Assembly: GCF_029379315.1 (NCBI RefSeq)
Contig: NZ_JAQYWQ010000079.1
Location: forward strand, 1 to 34,267
Source of the DNA: Nostoc sp. S13
Lineage (GTDB): Bacteria; Cyanobacteriota; Cyanobacteriia; Cyanobacteriales; Nostocaceae
Length of the DNA: 34,267 nucleotides
Direction of reading: 5' to 3'
Shown here one piece after another: positions 1-7,875 of the stretch. The position numbers were made by a program, and so were the translations under genes. The notes beneath the pieces are model-generated. The model searched no databases, was not told the origin of the DNA, and saw only the letters and a program-made list of their open reading frames with translations. The stretch's first letter is position 1, and every line of letters starts with the position of its first letter.

Positions 1-61
1 TTTGACTTTGCCACTCTTCAGATGTACGGAGCTTGTTCAAAACTCAAATAGGATTCCTATA
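1..61. repeat. Right end of a ~105-bp MITE-like element (cut by window edge)
   Basis: The stretch ends in TCAAATAGGATTCCTATAG, which matches the right terminus of the elements at 10690-10794 (TTCAAGTAGGATTCCTATA) and, less closely, 23568-23675 (CAAATAGGATTGCTATATA). The left end would lie outside the window. It contains no coding sequence. Confidence 0.5.
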
Positions 62-264
62 GCTCTGGAGATGGAGATGATATTGATGTTTGGATAGGTA
101 GCTTGTCTAGTCAAACAGTAACTGCCGTCATTTGTAGTGTTGATTTGGAAAAGCGAGATACAGAAATCAAGATACTTCTGGGTTGTACATCAGGGGAAAG
201 TCGAACCATTTTCGATATCCACAATACAGGCTCTCAATCAGCAATGTTATTGGTTCGCAAGTAA
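62..264 (+). pseudogene. 5'-truncated gene fragment of unknown function
   Basis: The frame from about 62 to the TAA at 262-264 reads like real protein (SGDGDDIDVWIGSLSSQTV, then TAVICSVDLEKRDTEIKILL, ending SQSAMLLVRK). Upstream it meets a stop at 49-51, inside the MITE-like end. There is no convincing start codon or ribosome binding site. I read it as the 3' remnant of a gene whose front was lost when the element arrived. I do not recognise the family. It could also be chance; base composition and the clean stop just before the next gene are the only support. Confidence 0.35.
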
Positions 265-293
265 ATTACTTAGATTTTTGAGGGTAACTTTGT

Positions 294-1094
294 ATGAGCT
301 TAGAACTAAAACTATCAGGTAAAATAGCGATTGTTACAGGAGGAAGTGCGGGAATTGGTTTAGCCACTGCCAAAGCCCTCTATAGTGAAGGTGTGAATGT
401 AGCGATCGCAGCCCGCAATCAAGAACGCTTAGATCAGGCAGTAGCTGACATCCAATCCTTACCGACGCCTGGCGCGAAAGTGATTGCCATCAGCGCCGAT
501 TTCACAAAAGCTGAGGATATTGAGAAAGTTGTTTCAACCACCTTGACCCAGTTTGGTCAGATTGATATCTTGATTAATAATGCTGGTTCAGCCCGTGCTG
601 GGTCTTTCCTAGAATCCACTGATGATTTATTTTTGGATGCTTGGAACTTAAAATTATTGGGCTATATCCGCCTAGTTAGAGCCGTCGTCCCCCATCAAAA
701 AAGTCGCGGTGATGGCCGGATTGTGAATATAGTCGGCGGTGCAGGACGTACACCTCGTCCTAACTTCCTAGCTGGTGGCACAAGCAATGCGGCTCTGCTC
801 AACTTCACAAAGGGCATTTCTAAAGAGTTGGCTGAGTATAAAATTCGGATTAATGCCATATCGCCCGGTGCTACAGCTACTGAGCGTGCTGAACGTTTAG
901 CCCAGCAGAACGCCCAAGCGCAAGGGATCACCGTTGAGGAAGTAAAGGCACAAAACATCCAAAGTATTCCTTTAAAAAGAATCGCCCAGCCAGAAGAAAT
1001 TGCGGCGCTGGCGTTATTTTTAGTGTCTGATCTAGCTGCATCAATTACAGGAACAGAGATTATCGTTGATGGCGGCTCTACCCCTGGTGTTTAG
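294..1094 (+). CDS. Atypical short-chain dehydrogenase/reductase (SDR) family protein
   Basis: A 266-residue Rossmann-fold SDR. The nucleotide-binding motif TGGSAGIG is at residues 15-22, the structural NNAG motif at 95-98, and the C-terminal segment GTEIIVDGGS is typical of classical SDRs. The ATG follows GAGGG at a suitable distance. The odd part is the active site. Aligning IVNI (143-146) and the AALLNFTK helix with classical members places Gly148 where the catalytic Ser should be, Gly161 at the Tyr, and Asn165 at the Lys of YxxxK. The fold and cofactor site are kept but the usual proton-relay residues are absent, so it may bind NAD(P) without normal dehydrogenase chemistry, or use another mechanism. 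It is followed by a hairpin of GATTTTG repeats and then the tauD-like gene. Substrate unknown. Confidence 0.88.
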   Translation: MSLELKLSGKIAIVTGGSAGIGLATAKALYSEGVNVAIAARNQERLDQAVADIQSLPTPGAKVIAISADFTKAEDIEKVVSTTLTQFGQIDILINNAGSARAGSFLESTDDLFLDAWNLKLLGYIRLVRAVVPHQKSRGDGRIVNIVGGAGRTPRPNFLAGGTSNAALLNFTKGISKELAEYKIRINAISPGATATERAERLAQQNAQAQGITVEEVKAQNIQSIPLKRIAQPEEIAALALFLVSDLAASITGTEIIVDGGSTPGV

Positions 1095-1116
1095 CAGATA
1101 AAAGGAATCATTCAAT

Positions 1117-1171
1117 TTTAGATTTTGGATTTTGGATTTTGGATTTAAAGAAAAATCTAAAATCCAAAATT
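1117..1171. repeat. GATTTTG heptamer repeats forming a hairpin (possible terminator)
   Basis: Three tandem GATTTTG heptamers (about 1121-1145) are followed after a short AAAGAA spacer by their near-complement AAATCTAAAATCCAAAAT. This gives an A/T-rich stem of about 18 bp just after the SDR stop. It is an STRR-type cyanobacterial repeat and could act as a terminator, although it lacks a G/C-rich stem. Confidence 0.6.
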
Positions 1172-1242
1172 TAATGACTGCTGACGACCTAAGTAAAAAC
1201 ATTAGTCCTTTCAAAATGACTTGTAAAATCTCTTTTTTCTCT

Positions 1243-1350
1243 CTGCGTCGCGCCAGTTGCTTCTCCTATTCGGAGACGCTACGCGAACAAGTCGGGGAAC
1301 CCGCCCAACGCACTGGCTTCTTTGCGTCTCTGCGGTTAAAAAATCTTTTA
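1243..1350. repeat. Composite palindromic repeat
   Basis: This gene-free stretch shares two blocks with 10078-10145: GTCGCGCCAGTTGCT on the left and CAACGCACTGGCTTCT on the right, followed by CTCTGCGGTT. The middle differs; here it carries GGAGACGCTACGCGAA, another recurrent block. The two outer blocks contain the inverted pair GCCAGTTGC/GCACTGGC. The arrangement suggests one small palindromic element inserted into another. No gene is supported here. Confidence 0.55.
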
Positions 1351-1469
1351 TTTTAACCTTATTAGGCACAGAGAACATCAAGTCAAAAGGTTAAAGAAGA
1401 GTTTCTTGAGCAAAATTTTTACCCACCTTGAAAGGGCTAGTAAACATAAACTTCTTGGAGATAAAAAAC

Positions 1470-2384
1470 ATGGGTTCTCAACACTTTGACATTAAACCAG
1501 TTGCAGGACGTATCGGTGCTGAAATTATTGGTGTTAATCTGAGTTCTAACCTCAGCGATCACATCATCAGCGATATTCGCAAGACTCTAGTCAAATACAA
1601 AGTGATCTTTTTCCGTGGTCAGCAACAACTCGATGCTGATGGACAGGTCGCTTTTGCTCGTCGTTTCGGTGAACTGACTACAGCCCACCCCACCGTACCA
1701 TCGCTGCCAGAAAATCCAGAAATCTTAGACCTGAATTATGGTCGCACCACTTCCCGCGCCAATACCTGGCATACCGATGTGACATTTGTAGACCGTCCTC
1801 CTCTCGGCTCTATCTTACGAGCGCTTGACATTCCCCCAACCGGAGGCGATACAATTTGGGCAAATTCCGTGACTGCCTACCAAGATTTACCTACCCCTGT
1901 GCGTAATCTCGCAGACCAACTCTGGGCAGTACACAGCAACAAATTCGACTATGCAACTGCATTTGACCTACCTGAAGATGCCAAGGCTTACCGGGCTGTC
2001 TTCACCTCGACTGTATACGAGACTCTGCATCCAGTTGTACGCATCCATCCCGAATCCGGTGAACATGGGCTATTCATCGGCGGATTTGTGCGCCAGTTCC
2101 GTGGCTTATCAACAACTGAATCAGATGACATTCTCCGACTGTTGCAAGCATACATCACACGTCCTGAGAACACAGTCCGGTGGCGTTGGCAAGTTGGTGA
2201 CGTCGCCTTTTGGGATAACCGGGCTACTCAACATTATGCGATCGCAGATTACGGCGACCAGCCCCGCCGCGTTCAACGAGTCACAATTGTCGGCGACCTC
2301 CCAGTTGGCATTGATGGTAAACAAAGTGAGGCGATCAAAGGAGACGCTTCTGAGTACAATCGACGTGAGGCGGTGACTGCGTAA
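1470..2384 (+). CDS. TauD/TfdA-family 2-oxoglutarate/Fe(II)-dependent dioxygenase
   Basis: A 304-residue enzyme of the taurine dioxygenase family, which uses 2-oxoglutarate, O2 and Fe(II) to hydroxylate sulfonates, sulfates or related compounds. The iron ligands are visible as His101-x-Asp103 in WHTDVTF and the distal His255 in TQHYAIADY; Arg266 or Arg270 downstream would bind the 2-oxoglutarate carboxylate. Length and N-terminus (FDIKPVAGRIGAEIIGVNLS) fit TauD/AtsK relatives. I chose the ATG at 1470 because GGAG lies 11 bases upstream and the family begins there; an in-frame start at 1428 would add 14 unlikely residues. It sits between an SDR and a kinase, with a glutathione transferase and a flavin monooxygenase downstream. 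Whether the substrate is taurine, another sulfonate or an alkyl sulfate cannot be read from the sequence. Confidence 0.92.
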   Translation: MGSQHFDIKPVAGRIGAEIIGVNLSSNLSDHIISDIRKTLVKYKVIFFRGQQQLDADGQVAFARRFGELTTAHPTVPSLPENPEILDLNYGRTTSRANTWHTDVTFVDRPPLGSILRALDIPPTGGDTIWANSVTAYQDLPTPVRNLADQLWAVHSNKFDYATAFDLPEDAKAYRAVFTSTVYETLHPVVRIHPESGEHGLFIGGFVRQFRGLSTTESDDILRLLQAYITRPENTVRWRWQVGDVAFWDNRATQHYAIADYGDQPRRVQRVTIVGDLPVGIDGKQSEAIKGDASEYNRREAVTA

Positions 2385-2495
2385 GGGACTTGCGTAAAAA
2401 TAAAATACCAGCTAGACAATCTCTATGAAGTAGAAGATTCTAAACTTTCGTTGGTAGTAAACCGCAAGTCCCATACTTGGGTAGAGGAGCGATGC

Positions 2496-3191
2496 ATGGG
2501 TGATACACGCGCTACTGTTTTGGAAACAATAGCGGAGACTTTAGTCGAGCGTGCTGAGGCTCTGCTTTCTCGTGTTCTGCAAGTAGCGGTGACAGGCATT
2601 ACTGCTAGTGGCAAATCCACTTTGGCACAGGAACTAGCGCAGATATTAACCAGACGTGGAAGAAGTTCTGTTCACATTGCAGTGGATGATTTCCATAACC
2701 CACGTTACCTGCGCCATCGCCGAGGTCGTGAGTCGGCTGAAGGCTACTATTTTGATGCCTACAACTATCCGCTCCTCAAAAAGCTTGTGCTTGAACCACT
2801 CGGGCCTGGGGGTAATTTAATCTACCAGGCACGTGGGTTCGACTTGGAAACAGATGCTCCAGTGGAAGAGGCACTTAATAAAGCCAATCCTGGAGATATT
2901 TTTCTTTTTGCTGCCAGTTTTCTGCTACGACCAGAGATTGTCTCTTACTTTGACTATCGTATCTATATAGATACAGATTTTGAGGTGGCCGAGCAGCGTG
3001 GGGTAGACAGGGATGCAGCACGGCTTGGGTCTTGGGAAAACGCAGTTCGTCTATATCGTCAGCGATATCATGCCGCACAACGAATCTACTTTGCAGAATC
3101 TAATCCTGTGCAGTATGCCGATGCTTTATTGAAAAACAATAATTTGGCAGAACCGATTCTGTTCTTCAGAGCAAATCATCCTAATTCGTAA
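2496..3191 (+). CDS. Uridine kinase-like P-loop kinase
   Basis: A 231-residue soluble protein of the phosphoribulokinase/uridine kinase superfamily. The Walker A motif GITASGKST is at about residues 35-43, and VDDFHNPRYLRHRRGRES just after it matches the substrate-binding Asp-Asp-Phe-His region of this fold. RDAARLGSWENAVRLYRQRY near the C-terminus resembles the lid region. The ATG at 2496 is preceded by GAGGAG with 7-base spacing; a TTG at 2451 is less likely. Standalone small kinases like this are often labelled uridine kinase but phosphorylate various small molecules. The location within a cluster of dioxygenase, GST and monooxygenase genes suggests a role in modifying or activating a metabolite rather than nucleoside salvage, which is an inference. 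Confidence 0.82.
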   Translation: MGDTRATVLETIAETLVERAEALLSRVLQVAVTGITASGKSTLAQELAQILTRRGRSSVHIAVDDFHNPRYLRHRRGRESAEGYYFDAYNYPLLKKLVLEPLGPGGNLIYQARGFDLETDAPVEEALNKANPGDIFLFAASFLLRPEIVSYFDYRIYIDTDFEVAEQRGVDRDAARLGSWENAVRLYRQRYHAAQRIYFAESNPVQYADALLKNNNLAEPILFFRANHPNS

Positions 3192-3244
3192 TTGTTAAAA
3201 CGATAGACATTTGAACCCAGTATCTAATGACGATCGCGGTTTTT

Positions 3245-3838
3245 ATGAAACTCTTCTATACACCTAACTCACCTTATGCACGCATTGCACGGATAGTAAC
3301 ATTAGAACTGAATCTGTGCGATCGCATCGAAACCCAAAAAGTCATTGCACGAGATCCGAACAGCGAGCTACTGAATTACAACCCTACAGGTAAAGTTCCA
3401 ACGCTAGCGACTGACGACGGATTTATCTTGAGTGAAACACGTATAATATGCGCCTATCTGAATCACTTAAATCCTGAGATCAAACTAGTTGCTGACATTT
3501 CTAATGGCTTTTTACAGCAACTTGAAGGTATGACTGGTGGGTTCATAGATGGTATTGCTGTCTGGGTACGGGAGTTAAGGCGTCCCCACAGTGAGCAGTC
3601 TTTTGGGGTGATCGAGTTTGAGCAAAAGCGGGCGTTGAGAATTTTGGACTACTTCGAGAAGATATCAGATAACCTCGACCAAACTCCTAAACTTGCTCAT
3701 ATAACCCTCGCCTCTGCACTTGGACTAGAGATCCGTCTTCCTGATTTGCAATGGCGACAGAAATATCCAAAGCTTGCCCATTGGTACGATGAATTCTCTA
3801 AACGACCCTCCATACAAGCAACAATACCAGAGTCCTAA
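3245..3838 (+). CDS. Glutathione S-transferase family protein
   Basis: A 197-residue cytosolic GST. The N-terminal thioredoxin fold is seen in MKLFYTPNSPYARIARIV, where the Ser/Tyr region holds the glutathione-activating residue, and in GKVPTLATDDGFILSETRII, with the cis-Pro (VP) and the E-[ST] glutathione-binding pair. The helical C-terminal domain follows and ends in RPSIQATIPES, typical of the family. An upstream in-frame ATG at 3227 would add MTIAVF; the family start favours 3245, and neither has a strong Shine-Dalgarno. It lies 53 bases after the kinase gene and 69 bases before the flavin monooxygenase, all on one strand, consistent with one detoxification-type transcription unit. Substrate unknown. 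Confidence 0.88.
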   Translation: MKLFYTPNSPYARIARIVTLELNLCDRIETQKVIARDPNSELLNYNPTGKVPTLATDDGFILSETRIICAYLNHLNPEIKLVADISNGFLQQLEGMTGGFIDGIAVWVRELRRPHSEQSFGVIEFEQKRALRILDYFEKISDNLDQTPKLAHITLASALGLEIRLPDLQWRQKYPKLAHWYDEFSKRPSIQATIPES

Positions 3839-3907
3839 TAACTAACACTTTCGCCGTTGCAAACAAAAGAACGAAAAAAGCATAAGTACGCCCTCGCAGA
3901 TAGAAAT

Positions 3908-5290
3908 ATGAGTACGAAAAAACAACTTAAACTCGGAGCATTTTTACCCGGTAGTGGTCATCACGTCGCAGCATGGCGGCATCCCAACGCCCAGGCTGAC
4001 GGAGGTTTGAACTTCCAACATTACAAGCAGCTGGCACAGACGGCTGAACGGGGCAAATTTGATATGCTTTTCCTCGCAGATGGTTTAGCCGTCTGGGATC
4101 GAGGGCAAGGGGCTGAGGCTTTTAGCCGTTCAGGACAATTCAGTGTCCACTTTGAACCTTTAACCTTGTTGTCGGCTCTGTCTGCGGTGACAGAACATAT
4201 CGGGTTGGTGGCGACATTATCAACGACCTATGATGAACCTTTTCATCTCGCTCGCAAGTTTGCGTCACTGGATTATCTGAGCGGTGGTCGGGCTGGATGG
4301 AATCTTGTAACTTCTGCTGCTGAAGCCGCAGCGCAGAATTTCAGCCAAGAAAACCACTTAGAACACTCGCTGCGCTATGAACGGGCGAGGGAATTTGTGG
4401 ATGTTGTCACCAAACTTTGGGACAGTTGGGAAGACGATGCTTTCCTCCACAATAAGGAGTCAGGTATTTACTTCGATGCAGAAAAGTTGCATATTCCCCA
4501 CCACAAGGGTAAATATTTCTCGGTGCGCGGGCCGCTGAATGTGGCGCGTCCACCGCAGGGGTATCCAGTAATCGTACAAGCTGGATCTTCCGAGGCTGGA
4601 CAGGATTTGGCTGCCCAAACAGCAGAGGCGATCTTCACTGCACAGCAGACACTGGCAGAAGCTCAAGCGTTTTATGCCAACGTCAAGGGGAGATTGGCTA
4701 AATACGGACGTTCCCCTGACCATCTGAAGATTATGCCAGGAGTATTCCCGGTAATTGGTAAGACTGAGCAGGAAGCTAAGGATAAATATGAGCAACTTCA
4801 GGAGTTGATCCATCCCCTGGTAGGATTAGGGCTGCTCTCTGGGCTATTGGGTGGCCATGATTTGTCTAAGTATCCCCTAGACGGGCCTTTACCTGATCTG
4901 CCAGATACCAACGGTGGCAAAAGCCGCTTGCAGCTGATCACCGATCTGGCCCGCAGAGAGAATTTAACAATCCGGCAACTGTATTTGTGGATTGCAGGAG
5001 CGCGAGGACATCGAACGATTCTCGGAACACCAGAACACATTGCCGATCAGTTAGAAGATTGGTTTGTCAATGGTGGGGCTGATGGATTCAATATCATGCC
5101 GCCCTGGTTGCCTGGAGGTTTAGATGAATTTGTGGACTTGGTAATTCCAGAACTGCAACGCCGAGGAATATTTCGTACTGAGTATGAAGGGCGAACCCTG
5201 CGCGAAAATCTTGGTTTGCCCCGTCCGGTGAACCAGTTCAGCATAAATCCGACTGCTTCTGAACCTGTGAGCGCCGGTTCCTTTGTATAG
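3908..5290 (+). CDS. NtaA/SnaA/DszA-family FMN-dependent monooxygenase (LLM class)
   Basis: A 460-residue member of the luciferase-like monooxygenase superfamily, in the subgroup of nitrilotriacetate monooxygenase A, pristinamycin synthase SnaA and dibenzothiophene-sulfone monooxygenase DszA. Diagnostic stretches are LGAFLPGSGHHVAAWRHP near the N-terminus, GKFDMLFLADGLAVW, the FMN-site segment LDYLSGGRAGWNLVTSAA, and PVIVQAGSSEAGQDLAA. The C-terminal GADGFNIMPPWLPGGLDEFVD matches the family. It needs reduced FMN from a separate reductase, and none is encoded nearby. The ATG at 3908 is preferred over an in-frame TTG at 3857 because homology begins at LKLGAFLPG. With the dioxygenase and GST upstream it supports a catabolic or desulfurising cluster. 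The substrate is unknown. Confidence 0.92.
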   Translation: MSTKKQLKLGAFLPGSGHHVAAWRHPNAQADGGLNFQHYKQLAQTAERGKFDMLFLADGLAVWDRGQGAEAFSRSGQFSVHFEPLTLLSALSAVTEHIGLVATLSTTYDEPFHLARKFASLDYLSGGRAGWNLVTSAAEAAAQNFSQENHLEHSLRYERAREFVDVVTKLWDSWEDDAFLHNKESGIYFDAEKLHIPHHKGKYFSVRGPLNVARPPQGYPVIVQAGSSEAGQDLAAQTAEAIFTAQQTLAEAQAFYANVKGRLAKYGRSPDHLKIMPGVFPVIGKTEQEAKDKYEQLQELIHPLVGLGLLSGLLGGHDLSKYPLDGPLPDLPDTNGGKSRLQLITDLARRENLTIRQLYLWIAGARGHRTILGTPEHIADQLEDWFVNGGADGFNIMPPWLPGGLDEFVDLVIPELQRRGIFRTEYEGRTLRENLGLPRPVNQFSINPTASEPVSAGSFV

Positions 5291-5331
5291 TAGTAGTCTG
5301 TCAATAAATAATTGATGGATAAATTAAGAGT

Positions 5332-5356
5332 AGAGACGGCGATTTATCGCGTCTCT
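5332..5356. repeat. Palindromic 25-bp repeat (AGAGACG...CGTCTCT)
   Basis: Arms AGAGACG and CGTCTCT enclose CGATTTATCG, giving a strong hairpin 41 bases after the monooxygenase stop, followed by TTTAACC. The same sequence occurs at 25741-25765, and its inverted form at 25697-25721. It may end transcription of the monooxygenase, but its recurrence marks it as a dispersed repeat. Confidence 0.7.
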
Positions 5357-5473
5357 TTAACCGTCTGGCAGTGTTTTTGAAGCGACGGCTTTGATTTCCT
5401 CAAACTTCATCTGGTTTGTTATTCCAGTGGTTTTAACAATACAATCAAGTCGTCTCTAAGGAAACTTTTTATC

Positions 5474-6436
5474 GTGTTGGGCATCTTGACGGTTCTTCTA
5501 TCCTCCTTTGTTTTGACGTTTCACAACGTTACTGTCCGAGTTTTGTTTTCAGAACATCTCGTACTAGGTTTATTTTTACTCGGTGGATACGTTAAACCGG
5601 ATTTGCAGAATTCATTCTTGCTGATGTTCATGCGAATGCTGCTCGTGGTTCCACTCATGGCATCTCTATCATTCAAGCTATATCCATCTGCTTCGACAGA
5701 ATTAAAAGACTTGTTCACCCGCAAGCGCAGGGATGTTTTAATCCAAGCTCTTGGCTGTGGAGTGCTGATGTTTGTCTATATTGCCTCACTCTACGTTGCT
5801 ATTGGCTTGATTCCCACAGGCATTGCCTTGACCCTCTTCTTTACCTATCCAGTGTTTACAGCGCTGCTGTCTTGGAGGTTTTTTGGCGATCGCCCCACAT
5901 TGTTCCGTTGGCTGGTGATGGGTATTATCCTGGTAGGAAGCGCTCTCACCATTCCCCAATCTTCTGCCACTTACAGCAGTCATACCATTGCGATCGGCAT
6001 TTTTGCCAGTTTTGGCGCTGGGATCATTTACGCCTTTTATTGCATCATTGCTCAAAAATGTTTAGAAAAATTCCATCCAGTTCCCTTTACCTGGATCAGT
6101 TTTGCCTCCACTCTACTGCTTTCTGGTATTAGCTTACTGTTTTGGCCAGCTGCTCCCGCCCAACTTGACTGGACACCCCTATGGATTGGCAGCATTTTTT
6201 CGGGTCTAGTCAGCTTTGTCGGACACACTCTAAACAATGTGGGGATTCGGATGGTTGGCGCATCTACCGCCTCCATAATCGGTTCTAGCAGTCCAGCATT
6301 GACGGCGCTAGTTGCATGGATAACCATTAGCGAAACTTTAAACGTGATTCAGATCGTGGGGATTGGTGTTGTCACATTGGGGATCGCGTTGCTTAGTGCC
6401 GAAGGCTTTGTTAAATCGCTCAAAATTAGGAGTTAA
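5474..6436 (+). CDS. DMT-superfamily (EamA) transporter
   Basis: A 320-residue inner-membrane protein with about ten hydrophobic segments arranged as two EamA repeats. Typical motifs include GLIPTGIALTLFFTYPVFTA in the first half and STASIIGSSSPALTALVAW in the second, the latter at the expected end of the second repeat. The start is GTG at 5474 with AAGGAA about 10 bases upstream. EamA proteins export or exchange amino acids, metabolites and drugs; the substrate cannot be inferred from sequence. It follows the monooxygenase after 183 bases that include a palindromic repeat, so it may have its own promoter. The stop codon abuts an eight-copy heptamer array. Confidence 0.88.
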   Translation: MLGILTVLLSSFVLTFHNVTVRVLFSEHLVLGLFLLGGYVKPDLQNSFLLMFMRMLLVVPLMASLSFKLYPSASTELKDLFTRKRRDVLIQALGCGVLMFVYIASLYVAIGLIPTGIALTLFFTYPVFTALLSWRFFGDRPTLFRWLVMGIILVGSALTIPQSSATYSSHTIAIGIFASFGAGIIYAFYCIIAQKCLEKFHPVPFTWISFASTLLLSGISLLFWPAAPAQLDWTPLWIGSIFSGLVSFVGHTLNNVGIRMVGASTASIIGSSSPALTALVAWITISETLNVIQIVGIGVVTLGIALLSAEGFVKSLKIRS

Positions 6437-6492
6437 ATTGGGCATTGGGCATTGGGCATTGGGCATTGGGCATTGGGCATTGGGCATTGGGC
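6437..6492. repeat. STRR: eight perfect ATTGGGC heptamers
   Basis: Eight uninterrupted copies of ATTGGGC begin at the base after the transporter stop. Degenerate copies recur at 6538-6558. This is a short tandemly repeated repetitive sequence of the kind known from heterocystous cyanobacteria. No gene is present between here and 7210. Confidence 0.95.
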
Positions 6493-6632
6493 ACTTGTAC
6501 TGAGCTTTGTTGTTGGCGCAGCCTCTCGTAGAGAAGTATTGGGCATTGGGAATTGGGATTTTAGAATACTTTACAGCACTTCTCAGTTGAGTCCAATATA
6601 TACATACCTAACCCCCAGCCCCTTCCCTTGTA

Positions 6633-6840
6633 GCAGGGCTGTTTCGTTCCCTAAAAAGCTTTAAAAATCAAGGGTTATAGCAATTAAAAATTAGTTATTT
6701 TGTTACCAGCGTGCCGATAAAATGAACTATCTTACTGATATTTAAGTGCTTAAATGTTCATCTCAGGGTCACTTTTACTTACAATTTTCTCGCTAACCAT
6801 CTTGACAAATCCTGTTTGAAATGGAATCAAACAGCCCTGC
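6633..6840. mobile_element. MITE-like element with 18-bp inverted repeats and 10-bp target duplication
   Basis: The left terminus GCAGGGCTGTTTCGTTCC (6633-6650) and right terminus GGAATCAAACAGCCCTGC (6823-6840) are inverted repeats, 16 of 18 matching. The element is flanked by perfect direct repeats TTCCCTTGTA at 6623-6632 and 6841-6850. Removing the element and one duplicate restores a palindrome, CCCCTTCCCTTGTA joined to GGGAAGGGG. At 208 bp it has no transposase, so it would need one in trans. Confidence 0.85.
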
Positions 6841-6868
6841 TTCCCTTGTAGGGAAGGGGAGTAAGATT

Positions 6869-7033
6869 CAATACAGTTGAGTTAAGCATTTCTTCCTTCT
6901 CTTTGCGTTCTTCTCTACGAGACGCTACGCGAATGCGTCCTTAGCGGTACCCTGCGGGAAGCCGCTTTGCGTCTACGTTAAAAAAATTGACTTTAACAAG
7001 CAGCAACAGCTTTACCCTTAACCAAGCGTATTG
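6869..7033. mobile_element. MITE-like element, CAATAC family, 10-bp target duplication
   Basis: The ends are CAATACAGTTGAGTTAAG (left) and CTTAACCAAGCGTATTG (right), inverted repeats with two mismatches and one gap. Perfect duplications GAGTAAGATT flank it at 6859-6868 and 7034-7043. The 165-bp interior holds blocks such as TTCTCTACGAGACGCTACGC and no reading frame. It is the same family as 25652-25786. It lies only 18 bases from the previous element's right duplication. Confidence 0.83.
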
Positions 7034-7048
7034 GAGTAAGATTCAAAG

Positions 7049-7071
7049 CCTCTCTCCTTTTAGGAGAGAGG
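7049..7071. repeat. Hairpin repeat CCTCTCTCC-TTTTA-GGAGAGAGG
   Basis: A perfect 9-bp stem with a 5-base loop. It is part of the repeat into which the neighbouring MITE-like elements inserted. The remaining bases to 7209 hold no gene and no clear regulatory site. Confidence 0.75.
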
Positions 7072-7209
7072 TTTGGAGAGAGGTCAAAATCTATTGCATA
7101 TAAACGAAAACCGCTTTATGTAATACCAATCATCCTAAATAAAGCTAGAGATACAGACCTATAAACCCAGATTAAAATTGACTTTCTTAATTACGAATTA
7201 GTATAAAAC

Positions 7210-7866
7210 ATGCTTTCCTCCGCTATCCTTTTTGATTTAGATGGGACGTTGACAGATCCTAAACTTGGGATCACTGGCTGCATTCAATATGCTCTATCTG
7301 AACTCGGTTACAAACCACCGGATGCTGATCAATTGCATTGGTGTATTGGCCCACCACTGAAAGACAGCTTTTCGCAGTTACTCAAGACCTTAGATGACAC
7401 AGTAATTGAACAGGCCATTTCACTGTATCGTCGTCGCTTTGCCACCATTGGATTATTTGAAAACTTCCTTTATCCCCAGATTCCAGAAATCCTAAAAGCT
7501 ATTCGTTTTGCTGGTTATAAAACTTTTGTTGCAACTTCTAAACCATACATTTATGCTCGGCAGATTATTGAATATTTTGGCTTATCGTTGCTTTTTGATG
7601 ATGTTTATGGTAGTGAACTTAACGGAACGCGGAGCCTTAAAGGCGACTTAATTTACCATATTTTATTAACAGAAAAACTTTTAGCCTCCACTGTGGTGAT
7701 GGTAGGCGATCGCTCTCATGACATCATTGGAGCCAAGCACAATTACATTGCTTCAATTGGCGTTACCTATGGCTATGGAACTGAGGAGGAATTGAAAGCT
7801 CATGGTGCTGACTTCATTGCCCATTCTCCAAGTGATATTCCGAGATTAATAATTCGTAATTTGTAA
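7210..7866 (+). CDS. HAD-family phosphatase, phosphoglycolate phosphatase-like
   Basis: A 218-residue haloacid dehalogenase-like hydrolase. Motif I FDLDGTLTD (nucleophile Asp9, acid Asp11) is at the N-terminus. Motif II is the Thr/Ser in FVATSK, with the motif III Lys in the same stretch, and motif IV is VGDRSHDIIGA. The helical cap between motifs I and II (about residues 17-85) is of the C1 type seen in phosphoglycolate phosphatases, beta-phosphoglucomutases and 5'-nucleotidases. It removes phosphate from a small metabolite; phosphoglycolate is plausible in a photosynthetic organism, but similar proteins are promiscuous. The TauE-like gene starts 9 bases after its stop, so the two are probably co-transcribed. 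Confidence 0.87.
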   Translation: MLSSAILFDLDGTLTDPKLGITGCIQYALSELGYKPPDADQLHWCIGPPLKDSFSQLLKTLDDTVIEQAISLYRRRFATIGLFENFLYPQIPEILKAIRFAGYKTFVATSKPYIYARQIIEYFGLSLLFDDVYGSELNGTRSLKGDLIYHILLTEKLLASTVVMVGDRSHDIIGAKHNYIASIGVTYGYGTEEELKAHGADFIAHSPSDIPRLIIRNL

Positions 7867-7875
7867 TTAAAAATA

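Noticed and set aside
137..322. 61-codon frame before the SDR gene
   Set aside because: It starts at TTG without a ribosome site, overlaps the SDR start, and competes with a more protein-like frame ending at 264.
1132..1356. 74-codon plus-strand frame after the SDR gene
   Set aside because: It runs through the GATTTTG repeat and a palindromic block shared with 10078-10145; the translation has no protein character.
4460..5304. Minus-strand frames opposite the flavin monooxygenase
   Set aside because: Antisense shadows of a well-supported gene, with no independent signal.
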